From Akkermansiaceae bacterium (lineage in GTDB: Bacteria; Verrucomicrobiota; Verrucomicrobiia; Verrucomicrobiales; Akkermansiaceae), in the NCBI GenBank assembly GCA_025363295.1, contig JANYEC010000082.1, forward strand, positions 1-64,000: 64,000 nucleotides of DNA, in the 5' to 3' direction. Position numbers and translations under genes: made by a program. This document shows positions 44,601 through 51,529 of this stretch, in pieces. The notes below the pieces were generated by a model. It saw only the letters and a list, made by a program, of their open reading frames with translations, was not told where the DNA came from and searched no databases. How positions within the stretch are numbered: the stretch's first letter is position 1; each line of letters begins with the position of its first letter.

Positions 44601-44779
44601 CACTCGTGATCAGCAATGGGGCCGGGTCAGCCAGTCAAAACGCGATCGGCACCGGAGTCGCCGGAGGAATGATCTCGGGCACCATCCTCGCGATTTTCCT
44701 CGTTCCGGTTTTCTTTGTTTTCGTGAGCAAGATCGTTGCCCGCTTTACCGGGAAAAAAGGAGAAATTCATCATGCGTAA
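41654..44779 (+). CDS. RND multidrug efflux pump (AcrB/MexB-like)
   Basis: 1041 residues, normal for the hydrophobe/amphiphile efflux-1 family. It begins MAQFFIDRPVFAWVISILIC. The proton-relay aspartates are in helix 4 (LAIGILVDDAIVVVENVER), and GQDYSIKARIDG, GVMPLVIS and the usual duplicated 6+6 helix layout are present. It exports drugs, dyes or detergents from the inner membrane and periplasm using the proton gradient. The stop overlaps the channel gene start by 8 bp. Confidence 0.95.
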   Translation: MAQFFIDRPVFAWVISILICVLGGIAITGLPVAQYPSVAPPSISITANYAGASAETLSDTVTSVIEQQLNGIDNLLYMSSASDANGNAVITLYFKPGTNPDVAQVQVQNKVQLATPSLPLTVQQQGVVVAKATRNFMMFISLSSEDESMDAIGLGNYLASNVLDPIRRVAGVGEVIQFGTQNAMRIWLDPDKLVSFKLTPADISAAVQVQNTQVPVGQLGQLPAVTGQQLNVILQGRATLREVEEFKNIVLRVNPDGSRLYLRDVARVELGGQDYSIKARIDGKPASAAAVKLSPTANALDTAAAVRKEVDRLKEFFPAGVKVTYPLDTSLFVRISVDEVLKTLIEAIILVFLVMYLFLQNLRATLIPTLVVPVALLGTCGILAAFGFSINVLTMFGMVLAIGILVDDAIVVVENVERIMSEEGLPAKEATRKAMSQITSALIGITLVLTAVFIPMAFFGGSVGTIYRQFTMSMVSCMIFSVFLALSLTPALCGSLLKQVDAGHHQAKRGFFGWFNRSFDAFTNRYQSWVAMLVKRTFIGIITLIGILFLVFTLYQRMPSAFLPEEDQGYFLTLISLPVGATDARTGEALLKVEEYLAKQSEIEHYFTVAGFSFAGRAQNSALAFIRLKPWEERAGKDHHVQAVIQHALKGLSGIKDAMVFSVNPPAIPELGTSSGFDFWLQDVGGVGHETLMAASGQLLGMAAKNPALMQVRPQGLADAAQMKIELDQDKASALGVSLADINATMQTAFGSSYVNNFVNGPRVQRVIVQLDAAFRMTPEDLGKVYLRNKVGGMVPLSSFTNIHWTYGSPQLQRYNGIPSINIVGAAAPGLSSGEAMLEMEKMAEQLPRGVGFSWSGQSLEERISGNQAPMLYGISLLIVFLCLAALYESWSIPVAVIMVVPLGILGALAAVSFRELPNDVYFKVGLLTTVGLSTKNAILIIEFALDLQKEGKGLIESILEAVKLRLRPILMTSMAFILGVMPLVISNGAGSASQNAIGTGVAGGMISGTILAIFLVPVFFVFVSKIVARFTGKKGEIHHA

Positions 44780-46151
44780 GTCATCTGTTATAACTCTTTT
44801 TATCGCACTTCTATCAGGGGCCTGCTCACTTGTGCCGGCGCTTGATCCACGGTCCTCTCCGGTCTCCGCAAAGTTCCCGGGGAAAACCGGCGGCGAAGTC
44901 TCCGCCGACATCGCTTGGCAAATTTTTTTCACGGATCCACGCTTGAGAAAACTTGTTGAAGTGGCTCTGGCGAACAACCGTGATTTGAAGATTGCCACGC
45001 TTAACGTAGAGCAAGCTCGTGCCCAATATTCCATTTCCCGCAGTGAGTTGTTCCCTTCGCCAAGCGGGCACGCATCCAGCGAACGCAAGCGTGGACTCGG
45101 CCCCCCAGGCTCTAGCGGTTCTTCGTTAGTATCTGGCTCTTACGAAGTTTCTGTGGGTTTGGTATCTTATGAACTCGATCTCTTTGGCCGCGTCCGCAGC
45201 TTGAATAGTGCGGCGTTAGAAACCTATTTCGCAAGTGACGCCGCACGGGTCGGAGCCCAAATCTCGCTGGTTGCGCAAGTCGCGAACCAATACCTCGCCG
45301 AGCGTGCGCTTCAGGAACAAATCTCCCTCGCGGAGCAGACTTTAGTCGGCATGGACAGCGCTTATGACATCATGAAAAAACGATTCGACGTTGGAACCGT
45401 CTCAGAGCTCGAACTTAGCTCCATGGAAATCCAGCGCCAAACCGCCAAGGTGGATCTCGCGACCTTTCGCCAGCGCAGTCAGGAAATCACCAACTCATTG
45501 GTGTTTCTAGCAGGTGGATCGATTCCCTCCAACCTGCCTAACGGGCGCTCGCTCGACCAGGTCGTGGTGGCCGAGGTCAAAGCCGGAGTTTCCTCGGATC
45601 TGTTATATCGCCGCCCCGATATTCGTGAGGCAGAACACCTGCTTCGTGCGGCGAATGCCAATATCGGCGCCGCGCGTGCGGCTTGTTTTCCAAGCGTCAC
45701 ACTCACTGCAAGCGGCGGCACTGCCAGTCGCAGTTTTTCCAAGCTCTTCACCAGCGGCACAGGCACTTGGTTATTTTCACCAAACGTGAACCTCCCGATT
45801 TTCGACGGCGGAGCTAACATAGCGAACCTCAAATCCGTAGAAGTTAGTAAGCAGATCGCCATCGCCAATTACGAAAAATCGATCCAGACCGGCTTCCGCG
45901 AGGTCGCGGACAGTCTCTCCTCCCGCAGCGGGTTGGCCGAGCGCATTACGGCGACGGAAAGCCTCGTTGCCGCCCAACAGAAACGCACCTATCTCGCCAG
46001 TGCTCGCTACACAAAAGGCGTGGACAGCTATTTCGAAGTGCTTAACGCCACCCTCGATCTATTCAACGCTCGCCAGCGGCTCATCCAGCTCCGCCTCGCC
46101 CGCGCCTTCAATTCCGTCAATCTCTACAAAGCCCTCGGCGGCGGTTGGTGA
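44772..46151 (+). CDS. RND outer membrane channel (OprM/NodT-type lipoprotein)
   Basis: 459 residues from ATG 44772. The signal peptide ends in LLSGACSLVP (lipobox Cys17). Two outer membrane efflux repeats follow: LVEVALANNRDLKIATLNVEQA with YEVSVGLVSYELDLFGRV, and YRRPDIREAEHLLRAANANIGAARAAC with LFSPNVNLPIFDGG. This is the TolC-family channel for the pump in the same operon. ATG 44736 is an in-frame alternative but lies inside the pump gene and has no signal peptide. Confidence 0.93.
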   Translation: MRKSSVITLFIALLSGACSLVPALDPRSSPVSAKFPGKTGGEVSADIAWQIFFTDPRLRKLVEVALANNRDLKIATLNVEQARAQYSISRSELFPSPSGHASSERKRGLGPPGSSGSSLVSGSYEVSVGLVSYELDLFGRVRSLNSAALETYFASDAARVGAQISLVAQVANQYLAERALQEQISLAEQTLVGMDSAYDIMKKRFDVGTVSELELSSMEIQRQTAKVDLATFRQRSQEITNSLVFLAGGSIPSNLPNGRSLDQVVVAEVKAGVSSDLLYRRPDIREAEHLLRAANANIGAARAACFPSVTLTASGGTASRSFSKLFTSGTGTWLFSPNVNLPIFDGGANIANLKSVEVSKQIAIANYEKSIQTGFREVADSLSSRSGLAERITATESLVAAQQKRTYLASARYTKGVDSYFEVLNATLDLFNARQRLIQLRLARAFNSVNLYKALGGGW

Positions 46152-46191
46152 GCGCCTTCTCGCGTCGTTTTCGAAAGACAGCTGGCCGTCT

Positions 46192-46512
46192 CTAGGTGCT
46201 GCCCGGGAGCCTGCTGCGGTGGAGGTCGGTGTAGATTTGCTCAGGGCTGTAGTTGCACTCAAGCTTCACGACAATCATTGCGGCAATTGCCTCGGTGATC
46301 ACAGTGGCCCGGGGAATCTTCGATGCCTTTCGTTGAAGAGCTCTTGAGTGGGCTTGCCCAGGACGGGTAAAGTTCTTGGAAACCTCCTTGCTGATCGTTC
46401 CTTGACTGAAACCGAGCAGCTCAGCGATCTGGACTTGAGAAGCTTTTTGTTTGATCAGGCGGGCGATGATTCTACGGTCCTCCTGACGAAGGTGGCGGAT
46501 TGTTTTTGGCAT
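46192..46512 (-). pseudogene. IS30-family transposase remnant (N-terminal part)
   Basis: 106 residues with a helix-turn-helix of IS30 type (RHLRQEDRRIIARLIKQK, AELLGFSQGTISKEVSKN) and the box NYSPEQIYTDL that follows it in IS30 transposases. The DDE catalytic domain is missing: the frame stops 40 bp from the efflux operon end. No terminal inverted repeats were found. It is a decayed insertion sequence. Confidence 0.7.
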
Positions 46513-46542
46513 TGTTTGTTTTTGTCGACGCGATGCTAACAA

Positions 46543-46828
46543 AATCCGCCCTTCTGTTCTAAATTATTCCTCAGGTGTTACAAACCGCCATACATTAAAT
46601 CTGCGGTGGGAGAATAAATAACTTTGTGCAAAAAACATCACAAGTTCCCAGAAAAACTGTGACGTCAAGGTAGTCGCGATTTTACGCTCGATCTCGGAGC
46701 CCATTGCCCCCCATCATACACGGCCCCCTTCGCGTTGAAAACGGAGTGTCCGAAATCAGTAACGGAGTGCCATAAACGTCAAAGAGTCCCCACACCGAGA
46801 TTCTGCTTCTTTGGTCTGCAAGGGTTAC
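46543..46828. other. Gene-free stretch with two ACGGAGTG direct repeats
   Basis: Nothing coding is seen. ACGGAGTG occurs twice at about 46739 and 46763 (AACGGAGTGTCC and AACGGAGTGCC). Such closely spaced terminal direct repeats occur at ends of some IS21-like elements, so this may be a remnant of a mobile element end near the IS30 fragment. Weak evidence. Confidence 0.35.
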
Positions 46829-46859
46829 AAAAAAACCCCACACTCCGAAGGGTGTGAGG
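46829..46859 (-). terminator. Rho-independent terminator of tgt-yajC-secDF
   Basis: On the minus strand CCTCACAC and GTGTGGGG form an 8-bp stem (one G-U) around a CTTCGG-type tetraloop, followed by seven T. It lies 23 bp after the secDF stop. Confidence 0.85.
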
Positions 46860-46882
46860 CTTTATCCATAGATTGTTTCCGA

Positions 46883-49312
46883 TCAGGGTGCCGCTGCTGC
46901 GGTCTCTGCCTTGACGGTGCTGGCGAGAACGTCCTCGCGGATGCTGCCTCCCTTGCGGCTGCTCCACCAGAGAGCGATCGGTGAGGCGATGAAGATTGAG
47001 GAGAAAGTTCCCACGATGATTCCGATGAAAATGATGAATCCGAAATCGCGCAAGCCGGAACCGCCGAGGAAGGTGAGAATAGCGACGCTGATCAAGGTGG
47101 CACCGGAAGTTAGTAACGTTCGGGAAAGCGTGGCATTGATCGCCTCGTTCATAATCTTCTCAACGGACCCAGTGCGGACAAGGACCGTTTCGCGAATTCG
47201 GTCGAACACGATGATCGTATCGCTGATCGAATAACCGGCGATGGTCAACACCGCGCCAACGTGAATCAGCGAGAGTTCACCACCCATCAGAACGACGATG
47301 CCGACGCAAATAATAATATCATGGAAAATCGCGATAAATCCGCCCAAGGCGAAGGAAAACTCGAAGCGCCAAGTCATGTAGAGCAAAATTCCCAAAAGGC
47401 CGGCGAGAATCGCTAACAGTGATTGGGTGAGGAACGAGCCACCGATGACTGCGGAAACTTCTTCTTGGCTGGCATCGATCTTGTAGCTGCTAGAATCGGC
47501 TTTTTTCTCTGCTAGAGCCGGGATCGCTTCGCGGAGTTTGCCGACGATGGCAGGTGCATCATGCGTGGCGCAGCGAACTGTTAGCAAGGCACCGGTGGTG
47601 GCGTTGCTTTCCTGTTGCGGATAGGCCGCTTTGGAGAGTTTGAGACCTTCGAGAGCTTTGTTAACCTCTTCAATCGGAATGCTGGTCTCCTTGCCCAACA
47701 AGAATTGAATGCGAGTGCCACCGGTGAAGTCGATGCCAAGTGCGCGTTCGCCACGGACGGCGAAAGCACCGAAGGAAACCACGATCGTAGCGAGGGCCAG
47801 ACCGATCGCGAGGCGACGCTTGCCCAAGAAGTCGTAGTTGGCCGACTTGATGAGATCGAGGAAGGTAAGTTTCTTAAAGAGACCAAAGTCGATTCCCCAA
47901 CGGAACAACACCCGGGTGACTAAAATGGTGGAGAAAAGCGAGGCGGTGATACCGATCGTTAGAGTGACGGCGAAGCCTTTGATGGTGCCGCTTCCTAACC
48001 AAAAGAGGATAACAGCGGTGAGCAGCGAGGTGAAGTGGGAATCGAAAATGGCGGTGAAGGCTCTTTCGTAAGAGACGTCGATGGCGTTTTTCAGAGTTTT
48101 TCCCCTAGCAAGTTCTTCGCGCAATCTTTCGTAAATCAGCACGTTCGCGTCCACGGCCATACCGATGGTGAGCACCATACCCGCGATGCCAGGGAGAGAG
48201 AAAGTAAAGCCGAACATGGCCATGATGCCAAACAGGATGATCGTGTTTACAATGAGTCCGATGATCGCGATGAAACCGGACATCCGATAGTACGCTAGCA
48301 CAAAAAGGAAAGTCATTCCCAGTGACAGTGCACCCGCAAGCAGGCCTTGGTGAATGACTGCGGCTCCCAGAGTGGGAGAAACCGTGCGCATTTCATCAAC
48401 GACTAACGGGTTTTCTAGCGGGTTCATCAACGAGTTCGCGAGGCTTTGCACTTCGCCAGGTTCGTGGAGCCCTTCGATAATGAATTGCTTGCCGAGCGGG
48501 ACTTGGTTGACGACTGGAGCACTGATGACTTCTCCGTCGAGCACGATGGCAATACGGTCCACGCCCGGGCGCATGTGCTGGGTGAGGGCGATCATTTTGT
48601 CGGTGCCATCCCCGTTGAGGATGATCGAAACGGCATCGGCTTGTTGTGGTGATGGAGTGGCGTTGGCAATGTCCGAACCGCCAAGAGCCATTCGGCGATT
48701 AAGGAGGATCGGGCGGGAGAATTCCGTCTTCTCGCTGTCCTTGCTTTTCATCTTGTAAGCGCGGTAGCCGGGAATGATTTCGCTGCCAGACAAGACGCGT
48801 TCCGCGAGCGACTTTTTGTCGGGGCCAAGCTCTTCGTTACGCGAGCTAACTTCGCGGAGTTCCAGCTTGGCAACCTTTTCGAGAGTTGTGCGAATTTTTG
48901 CGGAATCGTCAGGAGAAACCCCGGGCATCTGCACGAGGATGCCACTGCTGCCTTGGCGCTGGATGAGTGGCTCCGTGTTGCCCATGCCGTTGAGGCGCTT
49001 TTCAATCACAGTGATCGCTTGATCCACTTGGTGATCGGTGATGGGCATTTTGTCTCCGTTGTCCGCTTCACGCTCCTGGAGGCGCAGGGAGAACGAGGAC
49101 CCGCCCAAGATGTCGATGCCACCCTTCAGCCGCTCCTTCGGTGGAGTGGCGGCGAGAATGCAGAGCCCGACGACACCGATCAGCAGAACTGTGCCGACGT
49201 TGCGTTTCCGCCGCTCGATTTCGGTCGCAAAATACCAGAAAAATAAAATCATCAGCACGAGTGCGGTGATGAAGAGGGTCAACGGATCTTCGTAAAAGGC
49301 GAGGGCGAGCAT
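46883..49312 (-). CDS. secDF: SecD-SecF fusion, protein export membrane component
   Basis: 809 residues joining SecD and SecF in one chain, with 12 predicted helices. SecD part: GIDILGGSSFSLRLQE near the start, a periplasmic P1 region, and AIVLDGEVISAPVVN. SecF part: RALGIDFTGGTRIQF and GYSISDTIIVFDRIRE. The D1 motif and helices use the proton gradient to pull exported proteins through SecYEG. It is last in the tgt-yajC-secDF operon, followed by a terminator. Confidence 0.95.
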   Translation of the reverse strand: MLALAFYEDPLTLFITALVLMILFFWYFATEIERRKRNVGTVLLIGVVGLCILAATPPKERLKGGIDILGGSSFSLRLQEREADNGDKMPITDHQVDQAITVIEKRLNGMGNTEPLIQRQGSSGILVQMPGVSPDDSAKIRTTLEKVAKLELREVSSRNEELGPDKKSLAERVLSGSEIIPGYRAYKMKSKDSEKTEFSRPILLNRRMALGGSDIANATPSPQQADAVSIILNGDGTDKMIALTQHMRPGVDRIAIVLDGEVISAPVVNQVPLGKQFIIEGLHEPGEVQSLANSLMNPLENPLVVDEMRTVSPTLGAAVIHQGLLAGALSLGMTFLFVLAYYRMSGFIAIIGLIVNTIILFGIMAMFGFTFSLPGIAGMVLTIGMAVDANVLIYERLREELARGKTLKNAIDVSYERAFTAIFDSHFTSLLTAVILFWLGSGTIKGFAVTLTIGITASLFSTILVTRVLFRWGIDFGLFKKLTFLDLIKSANYDFLGKRRLAIGLALATIVVSFGAFAVRGERALGIDFTGGTRIQFLLGKETSIPIEEVNKALEGLKLSKAAYPQQESNATTGALLTVRCATHDAPAIVGKLREAIPALAEKKADSSSYKIDASQEEVSAVIGGSFLTQSLLAILAGLLGILLYMTWRFEFSFALGGFIAIFHDIIICVGIVVLMGGELSLIHVGAVLTIAGYSISDTIIVFDRIRETVLVRTGSVEKIMNEAINATLSRTLLTSGATLISVAILTFLGGSGLRDFGFIIFIGIIVGTFSSIFIASPIALWWSSRKGGSIREDVLASTVKAETAAAAP

Positions 49313-49373
49313 GATTTAAATATGAATGTTAGACTCCAAAAATGGGGCGAGGAATCGCTGGGGTAAGGACGGC

Positions 49374-49709
49374 TTACGAGGCGGAAACGTCTTTTTTATG
49401 GACAGTCGCAATCGCGGGTTTGTCGAATTCGAGCATCGTGCCCTCAGCGACTTTAATGATGACGGTATTTTCCTTCACGTTATGGATGATGCCGTGAATG
49501 CCTGAGGTGGTGACCACTTTATCGCCGGACTGAAGCGAGGAAATACGCGCCGCCATTTCTTTCCGCTGAAGCTGCTGTGGGCGGATGAGGAGGAAATAAA
49601 GCATGACGACCATTAGGCCCATCATGATCATAGGATTTCCAAGGATGCCACCAGGGGCGGCAGGCGTTTCAGCGAGAAAATGGACGATGGAAGCGTGGAT
49701 TGGAATCAT
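49374..49709 (-). CDS. yajC: Preprotein translocase subunit YajC
   Basis: 111 residues: one membrane helix (about 28-43, MIMMGLMVVMLYFLLIRPQ) followed by QQLQRKEMAARISSLQSGDKVVT, the YajC signature. ATG 49709 overlaps the tgt stop by 4 bp. The longer open frame upstream is antisense-like extension into tgt. YajC forms a subcomplex with SecDF, whose gene is 61 bp downstream. Confidence 0.95.
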   Translation of the reverse strand: MIPIHASIVHFLAETPAAPGGILGNPMIMMGLMVVMLYFLLIRPQQLQRKEMAARISSLQSGDKVVTTSGIHGIIHNVKENTVIIKVAEGTMLEFDKPAIATVHKKDVSAS

Positions 49710-50839
49710 AGGGAATCGGATCGAGTGTAGCGCCGGATGAAGGAGTCTTTGTAGGCGGAGTAGTTTCCCGCTGCGATTGCTTCCCGCGCCCCGGCGACGA
49801 GGGACAGGTAGAAATGCAGATTGTGGAAGGAAAGCAACCGCAAACCGAGGATTTCGCCCGCCCGGAAAAGGTGCCGCAAGTAGGCACGGGAAAATCCGGC
49901 GACGTGTGGATGCGCACTTTCGCAAACGGGTCGTGGGTCCTTGGCGTGAGTCAGGTTCTTGATATTGATCGGCCCATCGAGCGTCATCGCCATCCCGTGG
50001 CGGGCGATTCGGGTAGGCATCACGCAGTCAAACATGTCCACCCCACGGGCAATCATTTCCAAAATCTGCGGCGGCGTGCCTAGCCCCATCGCATAGCGCG
50101 GCTTGTCTTGGGGCAGAAATGGCACGGCATTTTCGATCGCCCGGAACATCTCGTGCTCGGGCTCGCCCACGGAAACCCCGCCAATCGCATACCCATCGAA
50201 GCCGAGTTCCACCAGTTCTTTAGCCGATTGTTCACGCAGATCCGCAAAGATCGATCCCTGCACGATCCCGAAATGCTGCTGCCTGCCCCCGCCGGAGCGA
50301 GGCTCGTTTTCCGTGACCCAGTCCTTACAGCGCTTTGCCCAGCGAGTCGTCAGTGCGAGGGATTTGGAAGCGTAGGCTTCATCGCAAGGATAGGGCGGGC
50401 ACTCGTCGAATAGCATCGCGATGTCGGAGCCGAGCGCACCTTGGATTTCCATACTGAGCTCGGGAGTGAGCAGCATTTTCGAGCCATCGAGATGATTGGA
50501 GAAACGCACGCCCTCCTCGGTGATCTTTCGGAGTTTGGCCAACGACCAAACTTGGAAGCCGCCCGAATCGGTGAGCATCGGCTTATCCCAATGACAGAAA
50601 CGATGCAGCCCACCCAGCTCGCGGATCAGCTCATGCCCCGGCCGCAGCCACAGGTGGTAAGTGTTGCCCAAGATGATTTGCGCACCGAGCTCTTCGACCT
50701 CCACCGGGTGCAGCGTTTTGACCGTGCCTTGCGTGCCCACCGGCATGAAAATCGGTGTTTCAACCGTTCCATGAGGCAAAACGAGACTGCCGCAGCGGGC
50801 GGAACTTTGGAAATCGGTGGAGAGAAGGGTAAAAGACAC
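49706..50839 (-). CDS. tgt: tRNA-guanine transglycosylase
   Basis: 377 residues from GTG 50839 (SFTLLSTDFQSSARCGSLVLPHG, as in other Tgt proteins); an upstream TTG at 50884 adds 15 residues without homology. FMPVGTQGTVK and DSGGFQVWSL are present, with the catalytic Asp region MFDCVMPTR; GGVSVGEP is the family sequence around the base pocket. It exchanges guanine for preQ1 in tRNAs with GUN anticodons. In the usual zinc-binding region, Cys/His residues are only partly visible. First gene of the tgt-yajC-secDF operon. Confidence 0.93.
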   Translation of the reverse strand: MSFTLLSTDFQSSARCGSLVLPHGTVETPIFMPVGTQGTVKTLHPVEVEELGAQIILGNTYHLWLRPGHELIRELGGLHRFCHWDKPMLTDSGGFQVWSLAKLRKITEEGVRFSNHLDGSKMLLTPELSMEIQGALGSDIAMLFDECPPYPCDEAYASKSLALTTRWAKRCKDWVTENEPRSGGGRQQHFGIVQGSIFADLREQSAKELVELGFDGYAIGGVSVGEPEHEMFRAIENAVPFLPQDKPRYAMGLGTPPQILEMIARGVDMFDCVMPTRIARHGMAMTLDGPINIKNLTHAKDPRPVCESAHPHVAGFSRAYLRHLFRAGEILGLRLLSFHNLHFYLSLVAGAREAIAAGNYSAYKDSFIRRYTRSDSL

Positions 50840-51016
50840 GGAAAAGGCGGAAGTAGTCCAGAATTTCGCAGGGGCCAAGCCCAAACACCAGCCATCCAGC
50901 TCGAAAAATAGTTGCAGAAATTTAGAAACTTCTGCGACCCGTCGGAGTTCTCATGATACACAGGTGAACAGCGGTCTGCCCTAGCTAGAAAATTCCGAAA
51001 AATTTTCAGTGGCACG

Positions 51017-51045
51017 TTGCTTCGCTCGAATTACTTTCCTATGTT
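51017..51045 (+). promoter_or_regulatory. Sigma70-like promoter for the small CxxC protein
   Basis: TTGCTT (51017-51022), a 17-bp spacer, TATGTT (51040-51045). The start codon is 35 bp further on. Between them lies a 12-bp direct repeat AACCAACAAATT / AACCAACAAAT (51057-51079) directly before the ATG. Confidence 0.45.
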
Positions 51046-51079
51046 TCAAAGATACAAACCAACAAATTAACCAACAAAT

Positions 51080-51319
51080 ATGAAACTCCTACTCAGCGCT
51101 ATCTGCGCATCATTCCTAGTTGCCCCGCTCGCCTTTTCCGAAGGTTGTGAAAAGGGCAAATGCGACAAGGACAAAGCAAAACAAGAAGAAGGCACCGTAG
51201 CTGCATGCGACAAATGCAAAAAAGGTGACGAAGAGAAAAAGGAAGAAGGCACTGTGGCTGCGTGCGACAAGTGCAAAAAAGGTGACGAAGAAAAGAAAGA
51301 AGAAGGCACGTTCGCCTGA
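51080..51319 (+). CDS. Small secreted Lys/Glu/Cys-rich repeat protein
   Basis: 79 residues: a clear signal peptide (MKLLLSAICASFLVAPLAFS) followed by a highly charged mature part. Two tandem copies of a 19-residue unit (EEGTVAACDKCKKGDEEKK) and a partial third are encoded by 57-bp near-identical DNA repeats. Each unit carries one CDKC (CxxC) motif, plus a preceding EGCEKGKC with two more Cys. Metal binding or a role against oxidants in the periplasm is possible but is inference; I recognise no family. The gene stands alone with its own promoter and terminator, so it is probably strongly expressed as a single unit. Confidence 0.7.
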   Translation: MKLLLSAICASFLVAPLAFSEGCEKGKCDKDKAKQEEGTVAACDKCKKGDEEKKEEGTVAACDKCKKGDEEKKEEGTFA

Positions 51320-51346
51320 GTCACCCCATCCGTTTAATTTTCCAAA

Positions 51347-51376
51347 AGCTGCCGGATACCCTCCGGCGGCTTTTTT
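51347..51376 (+). terminator. Rho-independent terminator of the small repeat protein
   Basis: AGCTGCCGGA and TCCGGCGGCT form a 10-bp stem (one G-U) with loop TACCC, followed by TTTTTATT. It lies 27 bp after the stop codon. Confidence 0.9.
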
Positions 51377-51529
51377 ATTGGAGTGAATCGGTTATCATAA
51401 GAGCGCAGGTGACTAAAGCGATTTTATCAACTCTCCTCCGGTGTCATTCCACTTAGCGCAATGCGACACCCCATTTTCCACAATTTCTGAGTTCCCGTAG
51501 CACTAAGTTGGTAGCAGTCTCGCTCAGCG

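Noticed and set aside
51067-51324. Antisense open frame over the small CxxC protein
   Set aside because: It is created by the 57-bp DNA repeats and reads a Ser/Phe-rich low-complexity peptide; the sense frame has signal peptide, promoter and terminator.
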